NCBI RefSeq assembly: GCF_003628535.1
Contig: NZ_RBCI01000015.1
Location: 57,307-121,306 of the forward strand
DNA: 64,000 bases
DNA from: Flavisolibacter nicotianae
GTDB lineage: Bacteria; Bacteroidota; Bacteroidia; Chitinophagales; Chitinophagaceae
Direction: 5' to 3'
Numbering within the stretch: position 1 is the first letter of the stretch; the number at the start of each line of letters is the position of its first letter. This document shows positions 34,433 to 42,120 of this stretch, one piece after another. Made by a program: the position numbers and the translations under genes. The notes under the pieces were generated by a model that was not told the DNA's origin, did no database searches, and saw nothing but the letters and a program-made list of their open reading frames with translations.

Positions 34433-36910
34433 TTGAACCCGATCCGTCTACAGCTGCTTTTCTTTTTCCTGGTCCTGTCTGCACTTTGCTTTGCACAAAA
34501 AAAGAGCGCTACGGTTAGCGGGAAAGTGATGGATGAAAACGAATCGGCGCTGGCCAATGTTTCCGTCGTTATCCTGGGACAACAAAGCGGCGTTCGCACC
34601 ACCGACTCCGGCACCTTCAGCCTGCGGGTACCGGCCGACAAAGCCTTTGCGTTGGTGTTTTCGTTTTCGGGCTATAAAACAACGCAGCAAAACTTTTTAC
34701 TGGCCGAAGGCGAACAGGAAACCGTCACGGTGCGCCTCGAGCCCGGCGCCGGTGCATTGGAAGAAGTGGTGATCCGCGACCAACGGGAACGCACTGAAGT
34801 CGGCCTGATTCGTCCCAACCCCAAATCCATCATCAATCTGCCCTCGCCAGTGATGGGCGTGGAAAGTGCGCTGAAAGTTTTCGTCGGCTCCAACAACGAA
34901 CTGACCTCGCAGTACAATGTGCGGGGCGGCAGCTACGACGAAAACCTGGTGTACGTAAACGATTTTGAGATCTACCGTCCCTACCTGGTGCGCAGCGGCC
35001 AGCAGGAAGGGTTAAGTTTTATCAACCCGCAGCTTGTCCGCAACATCAGCTTTTACAACGGCGGCTTTTCGGCCCGCTATGGCGACAAAATGAGTTCGGT
35101 GCTCGACATCCAGTACAACACGCCAAAAAAATTTGGCGGCTCGGCCTATGTCAGTCTTTTGGAGCAGGGCGTGCATCTCGAAGGTGCCAACGGCCGGTTC
35201 ACCTACCTTGTTGGTGCCCGCAACCGCAGCAACCGCAACCTGCTCAGCAGCCAAGAAACGGTGGGCTCCTATGTCCCTTCCTCCTCCGATGTGCAGGGCC
35301 TCCTGACCTACCGGTTCAGCGACAGGTGGAATGCAGAACTGCTCGGCAACGTATCGGCCACCCGCTTTTCGCTGGTGCCGCAAAGCAGCCAGCTCACCTC
35401 CAGCGTTTTTTCGCCTTTCTTTACGGCCAACCTCGGCGTGGACATTTATTTCGACGGCCGCGAAAAGGACCGGTACAACACCGGCATGCTGGGACTGGCC
35501 ACGACTTTCCAGGCCACGCAAAACCTCAAACTCAAATGGCTGGTTTCGCGGTTTGAAAACAACGAGGAAGAAAATATCGACATCACAGGTGCCTATCTTT
35601 TCGGCGACCGCAATTTTGATAAAACCTCCTCTTCGTTTGGGCTGATCGTGAACCCGCTCGGCGCGGGTCTTTACCAGAATTTTGCCCGCAACCGGCTGAA
35701 CATCGTCGACTACAACGTTTCGCACAAAGGAAGTTTTTCGAAAAACAATCACCTGTTTCAATGGGGACTTGGCTACGACCGGACGCTGATCAACGATCGT
35801 TTGAATGAATGGGAATATCAGGATTCGGCCGGCTATTCTCTACCCTACAACCCGGGCTTTTTGCAATTGAACAAGGTATGGAAATCGGCCGCCGAAATCC
35901 AGGTCAATAAATTCAACGGGTATGTGCAGGACAACATGGTTTGGAACGGTCATAAGGGCACGTACACTTTGCAGGGTGGCCTGCGGTTCAATTACAATGA
36001 CCTGAACAAAGAATGGCTGCTTTCGCCCCGCGTGGGTTTTTCGTGGAAACCCGCTTCGAAAAAAGACATGGTTTTTCGCCTGGCCGGCGGCGCTTATCAC
36101 CAACCGCCGTTCTACCGCGAACTGCGCCGCTACGACGGCAGCGTGAACACTGCCCTCAAAGCCCAGCGAAGCTGGCAGGGCGTGGTTGGCTTTGATTACA
36201 ACTTTGCCGCGTTCAACCGGCCGCTCCGCCTCACCACCGAAGCCTATTACAAACACATGACGAACGTGGTTCCGTACGATATCGACAACGTGCGGCTTCG
36301 CTATTTTGGCGAAAACAACGCAAAGGCGTATGCGACGGGTGTGGAGATGCGCCTTTTTGGCGAACTGGTAAAGGACGCGGAAAGCTGGGTGAGCCTGGGC
36401 CTGATGCGCACACGGGAAAACCTTACCGGCGATGTATACACGGTTTACAAAACCGATTCGCTGAACCGTCCCGTGGACAGCAGCACGGTGGAAGGCGGCT
36501 GGTTTCGCCGGCCCACCGACCGCACGATCACATTCGGAATGTTTTTCCAGGACTACCTGGCCACCAACAAGAATTTCAAGGTTTATATCAATTCGCTCTA
36601 CGGCACCAACCTGCCGTACAACATCCCGGGCAGTGTTCGTTACCGCAATGCCCTGCGCATCGATCCCTACATCCGCGTGGACATTGGCTTCAGCGCCCTG
36701 CTGATGGACAGCGAAAAAAGCAACCGCCGCAGCCACTCGCCCTTTCGCAATTTCGATAACATCTGGGCAAGCCTCGAGATCTTTAACCTCATCGACCGGT
36801 CGAATACCATCTCTTACCAGTTGATCAAAGATTTTTCCAACAACATTTTTACCCTGCCCAACCGGTTGACACCACGCCTGGTGAATTTTAAGATCGTGGC
36901 CAGGTGGTAA
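34433..36910 (+). CDS. TonB-dependent receptor with CarboxypepD_reg-like domain
   Basis: 825 residues if started at TTG 34433, which gives the signal peptide MNPIRLQLLFFFLVLSALCF; the frame is open further upstream but that part overlaps the methyltransferase gene. N-terminal carboxypeptidase-regulatory-like beta domain (VSGKVMDENESALANVSVVI), plug domain (YNVRGGSYDENLVYVNDFEI, YNGGFSARYGDKMSSVLDI), then a 22-strand type barrel ending in the aromatic FKIVARW. It imports a ligand across the outer membrane with TonB energy. No SusD gene follows, so it is not a SusCD pair; the ligand is unknown. Confidence 0.9.
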   Translation: MNPIRLQLLFFFLVLSALCFAQKKSATVSGKVMDENESALANVSVVILGQQSGVRTTDSGTFSLRVPADKAFALVFSFSGYKTTQQNFLLAEGEQETVTVRLEPGAGALEEVVIRDQRERTEVGLIRPNPKSIINLPSPVMGVESALKVFVGSNNELTSQYNVRGGSYDENLVYVNDFEIYRPYLVRSGQQEGLSFINPQLVRNISFYNGGFSARYGDKMSSVLDIQYNTPKKFGGSAYVSLLEQGVHLEGANGRFTYLVGARNRSNRNLLSSQETVGSYVPSSSDVQGLLTYRFSDRWNAELLGNVSATRFSLVPQSSQLTSSVFSPFFTANLGVDIYFDGREKDRYNTGMLGLATTFQATQNLKLKWLVSRFENNEEENIDITGAYLFGDRNFDKTSSSFGLIVNPLGAGLYQNFARNRLNIVDYNVSHKGSFSKNNHLFQWGLGYDRTLINDRLNEWEYQDSAGYSLPYNPGFLQLNKVWKSAAEIQVNKFNGYVQDNMVWNGHKGTYTLQGGLRFNYNDLNKEWLLSPRVGFSWKPASKKDMVFRLAGGAYHQPPFYRELRRYDGSVNTALKAQRSWQGVVGFDYNFAAFNRPLRLTTEAYYKHMTNVVPYDIDNVRLRYFGENNAKAYATGVEMRLFGELVKDAESWVSLGLMRTRENLTGDVYTVYKTDSLNRPVDSSTVEGGWFRRPTDRTITFGMFFQDYLATNKNFKVYINSLYGTNLPYNIPGSVRYRNALRIDPYIRVDIGFSALLMDSEKSNRRSHSPFRNFDNIWASLEIFNLIDRSNTISYQLIKDFSNNIFTLPNRLTPRLVNFKIVARW

Positions 36911-37093
36911 GTGCCTTGATCTTTTTATGCGAAACCCGTCCCTGCTCTCCGCGGGTGCAGACAACCGTTAGGCGCTCCTTCCAGGGAGGGGAGCAACAAG
37001 GAGAAGACATTGCCTGAAACGGCGCAGGGGTAGGTTTGAAAGAACCCGCTCATGTGTTTTGCAAACCGCTACCTTTAAGTCAAATCAACAACC

Positions 37094-37480
37094 ATGAAAA
37101 TTCGCATTACCAGTGTACCGGTCGACGACCAGGAAAAGGCCCTGCAGTTTTACACGGAGAAACTGGGATTCGTCAAAAAAACGGATGTCCCTGCCGGTGA
37201 ATACCGCTGGCTCACTGTGGTGTCGCCGGACGAAACGGAAGGCGTGGAACTGCTGCTCGAGCCCATGGGATTTGCTCCCTCCAAAACCTACCAGCAAGCC
37301 CTGTACAATGCCGGCATCCCTTACACGTCGTTCCAGGTGGAAGACATGGCGAAAGAAAAGGAACGACTCGAAGGCCTTGGTGTCGTGTTCCGCTCGCAGC
37401 CTGCAAACATCGGCCCCGTCGTGATCGCCATGATCGAAGACACCTGCGGCAACCTGATCCAGTTGCTGCAGAAAGTTTGA
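37094..37480 (+). CDS. VOC-family (glyoxalase fold) protein
   Basis: 128 residues, two beta-alpha-beta-beta-beta units. Start MKIRITSVPVDDQEKALQFY, then YTEKLGFVKKTDVPAGEYRW, and the C-terminal strand pattern VVIAMIEDTCGNLIQLLQ carrying the second metal-ligand region. It matches the common small VOC proteins related to glyoxalase I and bleomycin-resistance proteins; specific activity cannot be assigned. Stands alone and convergent with the hemerythrin gene, stops 22 bp apart. A TACCTTTA -7-like word precedes it. Confidence 0.88.
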   Translation: MKIRITSVPVDDQEKALQFYTEKLGFVKKTDVPAGEYRWLTVVSPDETEGVELLLEPMGFAPSKTYQQALYNAGIPYTSFQVEDMAKEKERLEGLGVVFRSQPANIGPVVIAMIEDTCGNLIQLLQKV

Positions 37481-37502
37481 TTTTACGGGTGCCGGAGTGC
37501 AT

Positions 37503-37982
37503 TTATTTATCTGCCAGCCAGAACTGATTTTCCCAGGCCGTGTGCGGCCTCGTTTTCACCAGTTCGGTGTAAATGCTTTCCATTGCCACCGGGGGAATGA
37601 GCTTTTCGGCATGCGGGAAAAATGTTCGCTCCTCAAAGCGGATGTGCTTATCCAATCCATTGGCAAGCTGCAAAAAAATGTCCTCGTCGGCGACCATTTC
37701 GCAAAGCCGGACAAGGGCTTCCAATTCCTGGTGCTCGTCGATCATTTGGGCCACCAGCGCATCGTTTTCCTGCAGGTGCGGCGCCAGCACTTCTTCCTCT
37801 TTGCGAAAATGTTCCTGCAGTTCGGCCTTCCAGAACCAGCGGATAAAATCGGCAATCAGCCGGTGGTCGGTCCCTTTGCGGAGCCCCTGTTTGATCTTCC
37901 AGGCAAACAACAATCCTTCGTGGTGATCCTTGGAAAGCGGTACCAGCTCCTTGCTTCGTTTAATGGGTTTCGGTTGATCCAT
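37503..37982 (-). CDS. Hemerythrin HHE-domain protein
   Basis: 159 residues, four-helix bundle. The iron ligand set is visible: KDHHEGLLFAWKI, LQEHFRKEEEVLAPHL, DEHQELEALV and DKHIRFEERTFFPHAE. It should bind a di-iron centre and oxygen or nitric oxide, with a role in O2/NO sensing or iron storage. ATG 37982 (MDQPKPIKRSKEL) is chosen over a start 45 bp upstream, because the first helix follows directly. Located 41 bp past the DUF6702 stop on the same strand; co-transcription is possible. Confidence 0.9.
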   Translation of the reverse strand: MDQPKPIKRSKELVPLSKDHHEGLLFAWKIKQGLRKGTDHRLIADFIRWFWKAELQEHFRKEEEVLAPHLQENDALVAQMIDEHQELEALVRLCEMVADEDIFLQLANGLDKHIRFEERTFFPHAEKLIPPVAMESIYTELVKTRPHTAWENQFWLADK

Positions 37983-38023
37983 GCGTTGAAAGTTTGAAGC
38001 ACATGCAACGGTGAATGCCCGTC

Positions 38024-38551
38024 TCAAAAACGGAAGCCTGCCTTGCTGGCCGGGTAATCCAGCTTGGTGCTTTGGCGTTTGCCATTCACGGTTACATGCA
38101 TGATATTGATTTGTTCCGTTTGAAAATCGTGGAGCAGCGTGTTCACGGCGTCGAGCTGTTTGACGGATGGAATGTTGGTCACTTCAAAATAAGCATAGGC
38201 CGATTCCTTTTCCTTTTCGTACCCGATATAGGCCAGCTTTACCGGCCGGCCGTCGGCCAGCAACTGCAGGTGTTTGTTAATATAGTCGGGAATGAAGCGA
38301 TCGAACGAGGCTTTGTCTTTGGCAGCGCCAATATCCAGGTGTGCAGCATACGCTTTTTCGAGTGTCTGCTCAAAATCGTCGGCAAAAAATTTACAACTAA
38401 CCTCCAGCGATTTGGCGGCGGCATTGTGGCTGACCTCCGTAACGGAAATATAGAACGGGTGCGGCGGCGCGGCAATGGCTGTATTCGTTTTCGCAGGGCC
38501 GAACGGCAGCAAAAGGGCAAAGGACAAAAGGTGCAAGAAAAATCCCATCAT
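38024..38551 (-). CDS. DUF6702 family exported protein
   Basis: 175 residues. N-terminal signal peptide MMGFFLHLLSFALLLPFG, then HPFYISVTEVSHNAAAKSLE near residue 31, followed by VSCKFFADDFEQTLEK, which is the typical DUF6702 opening, and PVKLAYIGYEKEKESAYAYF. The family is exported and small, with a beta-sandwich-like pattern, of unknown role. In Bacteroidota it is recurrently encoded next to a HupE/UreJ protein and an M1 peptidase, as here, so it may act on metal or peptide handling with them (inference). Divergent from the HupE gene. Confidence 0.85.
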   Translation of the reverse strand: MMGFFLHLLSFALLLPFGPAKTNTAIAAPPHPFYISVTEVSHNAAAKSLEVSCKFFADDFEQTLEKAYAAHLDIGAAKDKASFDRFIPDYINKHLQLLADGRPVKLAYIGYEKEKESAYAYFEVTNIPSVKQLDAVNTLLHDFQTEQINIMHVTVNGKRQSTKLDYPASKAGFRF

Positions 38552-38632
38552 GTTTCATTTGGCGTGTGCAAACAAATTTCTGCTTTATTTTGGCCCGCCC
38601 CTTTCATTGAAAGGTTAAATCTTGATGGCAAC

Positions 38633-38668
38633 TGACAGGTGACGGTGCACACCGGCTGTCGCCTGTCA
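38633..38668. repeat. Hairpin with 14-bp stem in the DUF6702/HupE divergent region
   Basis: TGACAGGTGACGGT pairs, with three or four wobbles, with GCTGTCGCCTGTCA across an 8-nt loop. It lies about 25 bp before the HupE start. A degenerate second copy of the word (CATCATCCGTCATC) follows at about 38670-38683. Confidence 0.6.
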
Positions 38669-38692
38669 ACCATCATCCGTCATCTTTATTTC

Positions 38693-39346
38693 ATGAATGA
38701 TTTTCGCTTTTACTTCGGGCTGGGATGGCAACACATCATCACCATCGAAGCCCTGGACCATATCCTGTTCATCGCCGCCCTGGCGGCCATCTATATGCTG
38801 AAAGACTGGAAACAGGTGCTCCTGCTTGTTACGGCCTTTACCATCGGTCACACCGTTACGCTGGTGCTGAGCACGAAGGAGTGGGTCGTGGTTGCCGACA
38901 GCCTGGTGGAATTCCTGATCCCCTGCACCATTGTTGTCACCGCGATTTCCAACCTGTTTCAAACGCGTTTTACACCCCGGTCCATCCGGATCAACTATGC
39001 GCTGGCACTTTTCTTCGGGCTCATTCACGGTCTTGCCTTTGCCAACACCCTGCGGATGATCCTTGCAACCGATCAAAGCTTTGCCCTGTCTATGTTTAGT
39101 TTCAGCGTGGGTTTGGAATGCGGCCAAATCCTGATTGTTCTCTTACTTTTGCTGCTTTCGCAGTTTTTTATCGGCCTGCTGAAAATCGATCGCCGGCACT
39201 GGGTGATCTTTCTTTCGGCGGCGGTCTTCAGCATCGCCCTGGAAATGGCGCTGCAGCGCTGGCCCGGTAAAGAAAAAGCGACTGCCCGCCAAAACATTCT
39301 GCCCAAAAAGAAAGAAACAACGATTTTTACAAATTGCCTGTTGTGA
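38693..39346 (+). CDS. HupE/UreJ family membrane protein
   Basis: 217 residues, about six or seven membrane helices. N-terminal FRFYFGLGWQHIITIEALDH with the conserved His and Asp of the family, FTIGHTVTLVLST, FGLIHGLAFANTLRM and VGLECGQILIVLLLL are HupE/UreJ hallmarks. The family is linked to nickel or cobalt uptake in some bacteria, but for the Bacteroidota branch the substrate is unknown. ATG 38693 is preferred over a start 54 bp upstream. Paired with DUF6702 and followed by an M1 peptidase. Confidence 0.88.
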   Translation: MNDFRFYFGLGWQHIITIEALDHILFIAALAAIYMLKDWKQVLLLVTAFTIGHTVTLVLSTKEWVVVADSLVEFLIPCTIVVTAISNLFQTRFTPRSIRINYALALFFGLIHGLAFANTLRMILATDQSFALSMFSFSVGLECGQILIVLLLLLLSQFFIGLLKIDRRHWVIFLSAAVFSIALEMALQRWPGKEKATARQNILPKKKETTIFTNCLL

Positions 39347-39486
39347 AACGGCAACACCGCTCCGATTGACCGGCAGTGGCAGAGTTTATCCCGCCAGAGG
39401 GGGGACTCCGTTCAACAACAGTGCATCGGTGAAACAATTTTTAGTCCGATCAATAAACACAAAAACGAAACGCTCCAAAATCGCAC

Positions 39487-41880
39487 ATGATGAAGGCAAA
39501 CAAGAAAAGCACATTTTTCCTCCTGGCCGGCATGGCCCTTGCCGCAGCCGGGTCGGCGCAAAACATCAGCAACAATTCAACCTCGAACCACGGGAACAAG
39601 TTCGAGCAGTTGGGCACCATCCTGCCCACACCGAACGAATACCGTACGGCCAGCGGTGCTCCCGGTCCGAAGTACTGGCAGCAGCGGGCCGACTACGACA
39701 TCAAGGCCACACTGGATGAAAAAGCCCTGAAGCTGACCGGCGCCGAAACCGTCACCTATCACAACAACTCCGGCGACCCCCTCGCCTACCTCTGGCTGCA
39801 GCTCGACGAGAACGAGCACAGCTCCGTGAACAACGCCGGTTACCCCAGCAGCAACACGATGCCCAAAAGGGCCGATGCGCAGGAACTCCTGAGCATGGAG
39901 GAAAAGGGCGACAACGGTTTCGGCGTGAATATCGTGAAGCTGACCGATGCGGCCGGCAAGCCGCTCCGCTACACCGTGAACAAAACCATGATGCGGGTAG
40001 AGTTGCCCCAGCCGCTGAAACCCGGTGGCGTGTTTACCTTCCGCTGCGAGTGGAACTACCGCATCACCGACCGCATGGTGCAGGGTGGCCGTGGCGGTTA
40101 CGAATATTTTCCGCAGGACGGCAACTACCTCTTCACGATGTCGCAATGGTATCCCCGCCTTTGCGTGTACAGCGATTTCCAGGGCTGGCAGAACCACCAG
40201 TTTACGGGTCGTGGCGAGTTTGCCCTCACCTTCGGAAATTTTAAAGTGCAGATGACCGTACCGGCCGACCACGTGGTGGGTTCAACCGGCGTTGGACAGA
40301 ACTACCAGCAGGTGTTGTCGCCGGCCCAGTACAGCCGCTGGCAAAAAGCGCAGACAGCCAAAGAACCCGTGGAGATCGTCACGCTGGCCGAAGCACAGGC
40401 GGCGGAAAAGGCCAGGGCCACCGCCACCAAAACCTGGATATTCAAAGCCGACAGTGTTCGCGACTTTGCCTGGACATCGAGCCGCAAATTCGTGTGGGAC
40501 GCCATGCCGGCCAACATTGAAGGCAAAAAGGTGATGTGCATGTCGTTCTACGGCAAGGAAGCCTATGGCCTCTACCGCAAGTTCTCCACCAAGGCCGTGG
40601 CCCATACCATCAAAACCTATTCTGATTTCACCATTCCTTACCCCTATCCCGTGGCGCAGAGCGTGGAAGCCGCCAACGGCATGGAGTACCCGATGATCTG
40701 CTTCAACTACGGCCGTACCGAAAAAGACGGCACCTATACCGAGGCGACCAAGTACGGTATGCTGGGTGTGATCATTCACGAAGTGGGACACAACTTCTTC
40801 CCGATGATCATCAACAGCGACGAACGCCAGTGGACCTGGATGGACGAGGGTCTGAATACCTTTGTGCAGTTCCTGACCGAACAGTTGTGGGACAACAATT
40901 TCCCCTCCCGCCGCGGACCGGCCTACAACATCGTCGACTACATGAAGCTGCCCAAAGACAAGCTGGAACCCATCATGACCAACTCCGAAAACATCGAGCA
41001 GTTTGGTCCGAATGCCTATGCAAAACCGGCAACAGGCCTGAACATTCTCCGCGAGACCATCATGGGCCGCAAGCTGTTCGACTATGCCTTTAAGACCTAT
41101 GCACGCCGCTGGGCCTTTAAGCATCCTACACCGGCCGATTTCTTCCGCACCATGGAAGACGCCAGCGGTGAGGACCTCGACTGGTTCTGGAGAGGATGGT
41201 TCTACAGCACCGACGTGGTGGACATTTCGCTCGACTCCGTGAAAGTGGCCAAAGCCGACCTGGATGCAGAAATCCCCGCCAGCCTGAAGGAAAGAACCGA
41301 AACGGCGAAACTGGCAGCGCCGATGGTGAATGTGCCCACCGACATTTCCCGCCTGCGTAACCTGCAGGATCCGAACATCCGCTTCCAGACCGACGTGGAT
41401 ACCAGCCTGCGTGATTTTTACTGGAAGTACGACCGTGGCATTATTCCCTACGATTCTTCCGTGTTCTCCATCACCGTGCCCACACGGGCCGAAAAGCTGG
41501 ACGCCGCTACAAGAGAAAAACTGCAGAACAAGTTTTTCTACGAGTTAAGCTTCAGCAACAAGGGCGGACTGCCCATGCCCATCATCGTTGAATGGACCTA
41601 CAAGGATGGCAGCAAGGAAGTGGACCGCATCCCGGCCCAGGTATGGCGCCACAACGAAAATAACGTGACGAAGTTTTTTGCCAAGGACAAGCAGGTAACA
41701 GCGATCCGTCTCGACCCCATGCGGGAAACAGCCGACATCGACGAAAGCAACAATAGCTGGGGCAGCGTGGCAGCGGAACCCAGCCGCCTGCAGGTGTTTA
41801 AAATGAAACAGGGCGCCGGCCGCGGGCAATCCACCGGCACCAACCCGATGCAGAAAGCTGCAGCCAAAGGCGCTTTTTAA
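39487..41880 (+). CDS. M1 family metallopeptidase, exported
   Basis: 797 residues. Signal peptide at about 8-25. N-terminal beta domain with KATLDEKALKLTGAETVTYH and LAYLWLQLDENEHS, then the gluzincin core: HEVGHNFFPMIINSDERQWT with DEGLNTFVQ giving HEXXH-18-E. The C-terminal part differs from the classical ERAP domain. This branch of M1 is typical of Bacteroidota and of unknown specificity. It follows HupE on the same strand with a 140-bp gap and ends in a strong terminator, so the HupE-M1 pair is one transcriptional unit at most. Confidence 0.92.
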   Translation: MMKANKKSTFFLLAGMALAAAGSAQNISNNSTSNHGNKFEQLGTILPTPNEYRTASGAPGPKYWQQRADYDIKATLDEKALKLTGAETVTYHNNSGDPLAYLWLQLDENEHSSVNNAGYPSSNTMPKRADAQELLSMEEKGDNGFGVNIVKLTDAAGKPLRYTVNKTMMRVELPQPLKPGGVFTFRCEWNYRITDRMVQGGRGGYEYFPQDGNYLFTMSQWYPRLCVYSDFQGWQNHQFTGRGEFALTFGNFKVQMTVPADHVVGSTGVGQNYQQVLSPAQYSRWQKAQTAKEPVEIVTLAEAQAAEKARATATKTWIFKADSVRDFAWTSSRKFVWDAMPANIEGKKVMCMSFYGKEAYGLYRKFSTKAVAHTIKTYSDFTIPYPYPVAQSVEAANGMEYPMICFNYGRTEKDGTYTEATKYGMLGVIIHEVGHNFFPMIINSDERQWTWMDEGLNTFVQFLTEQLWDNNFPSRRGPAYNIVDYMKLPKDKLEPIMTNSENIEQFGPNAYAKPATGLNILRETIMGRKLFDYAFKTYARRWAFKHPTPADFFRTMEDASGEDLDWFWRGWFYSTDVVDISLDSVKVAKADLDAEIPASLKERTETAKLAAPMVNVPTDISRLRNLQDPNIRFQTDVDTSLRDFYWKYDRGIIPYDSSVFSITVPTRAEKLDAATREKLQNKFFYELSFSNKGGLPMPIIVEWTYKDGSKEVDRIPAQVWRHNENNVTKFFAKDKQVTAIRLDPMRETADIDESNNSWGSVAAEPSRLQVFKMKQGAGRGQSTGTNPMQKAAAKGAF

Positions 41881-41897
41881 GAAAAGCCGAAACCAAC

Positions 41898-41930
41898 AAA
41901 AAACCACTCTTGCAAAAGGGTGGTTTTTTT
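41898..41930 (+). terminator. Intrinsic terminator after the M1 peptidase
   Basis: AAAAAACCACTCTT pairs with AAGGGTGGTTTTTT around a 4-5-nt loop, 17 bp after the stop codon; T runs follow, and A runs on the other side make it usable leftward too. Confidence 0.85.
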
Positions 41931-42045
41931 ATTGGCTGATCGTGAAAGACGTCGCAAGGTTTATGCCGGTGAGGTATAGCCGCGTGAAGAAAAACAGGTG
42001 ACATCGGTCAGTTGCAAACGCTTCTATTCACTTAGAAATGTTTTG

Positions 42046-42079
42046 TATATTTCGGTATTCATTAATACAACTGTTGGCA
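42046..42079 (+). promoter_or_regulatory. Leader of the GHKL-nuclease gene: -7-like word, dyad and GTTGGCA
   Basis: TATATTTC (42046-42053) is a near-fit to TAnnTTTG. GTATT-CATT-AATAC at 42055-42068 is a 5-bp dyad. GTTGGCA at 42073-42079 repeats the word upstream of the other A+T-rich gene. Whether these mark a promoter or an integration site is undecided. Confidence 0.3.
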
Positions 42080-42120
42080 GTAACGCTAACAAAATTGTAC
42101 AATCATACTAACTGACTAAA

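Noticed and set aside
35840..36964. 374-codon minus-strand open frame
   Set aside because: Antisense to the barrel part of the TonB-dependent receptor.
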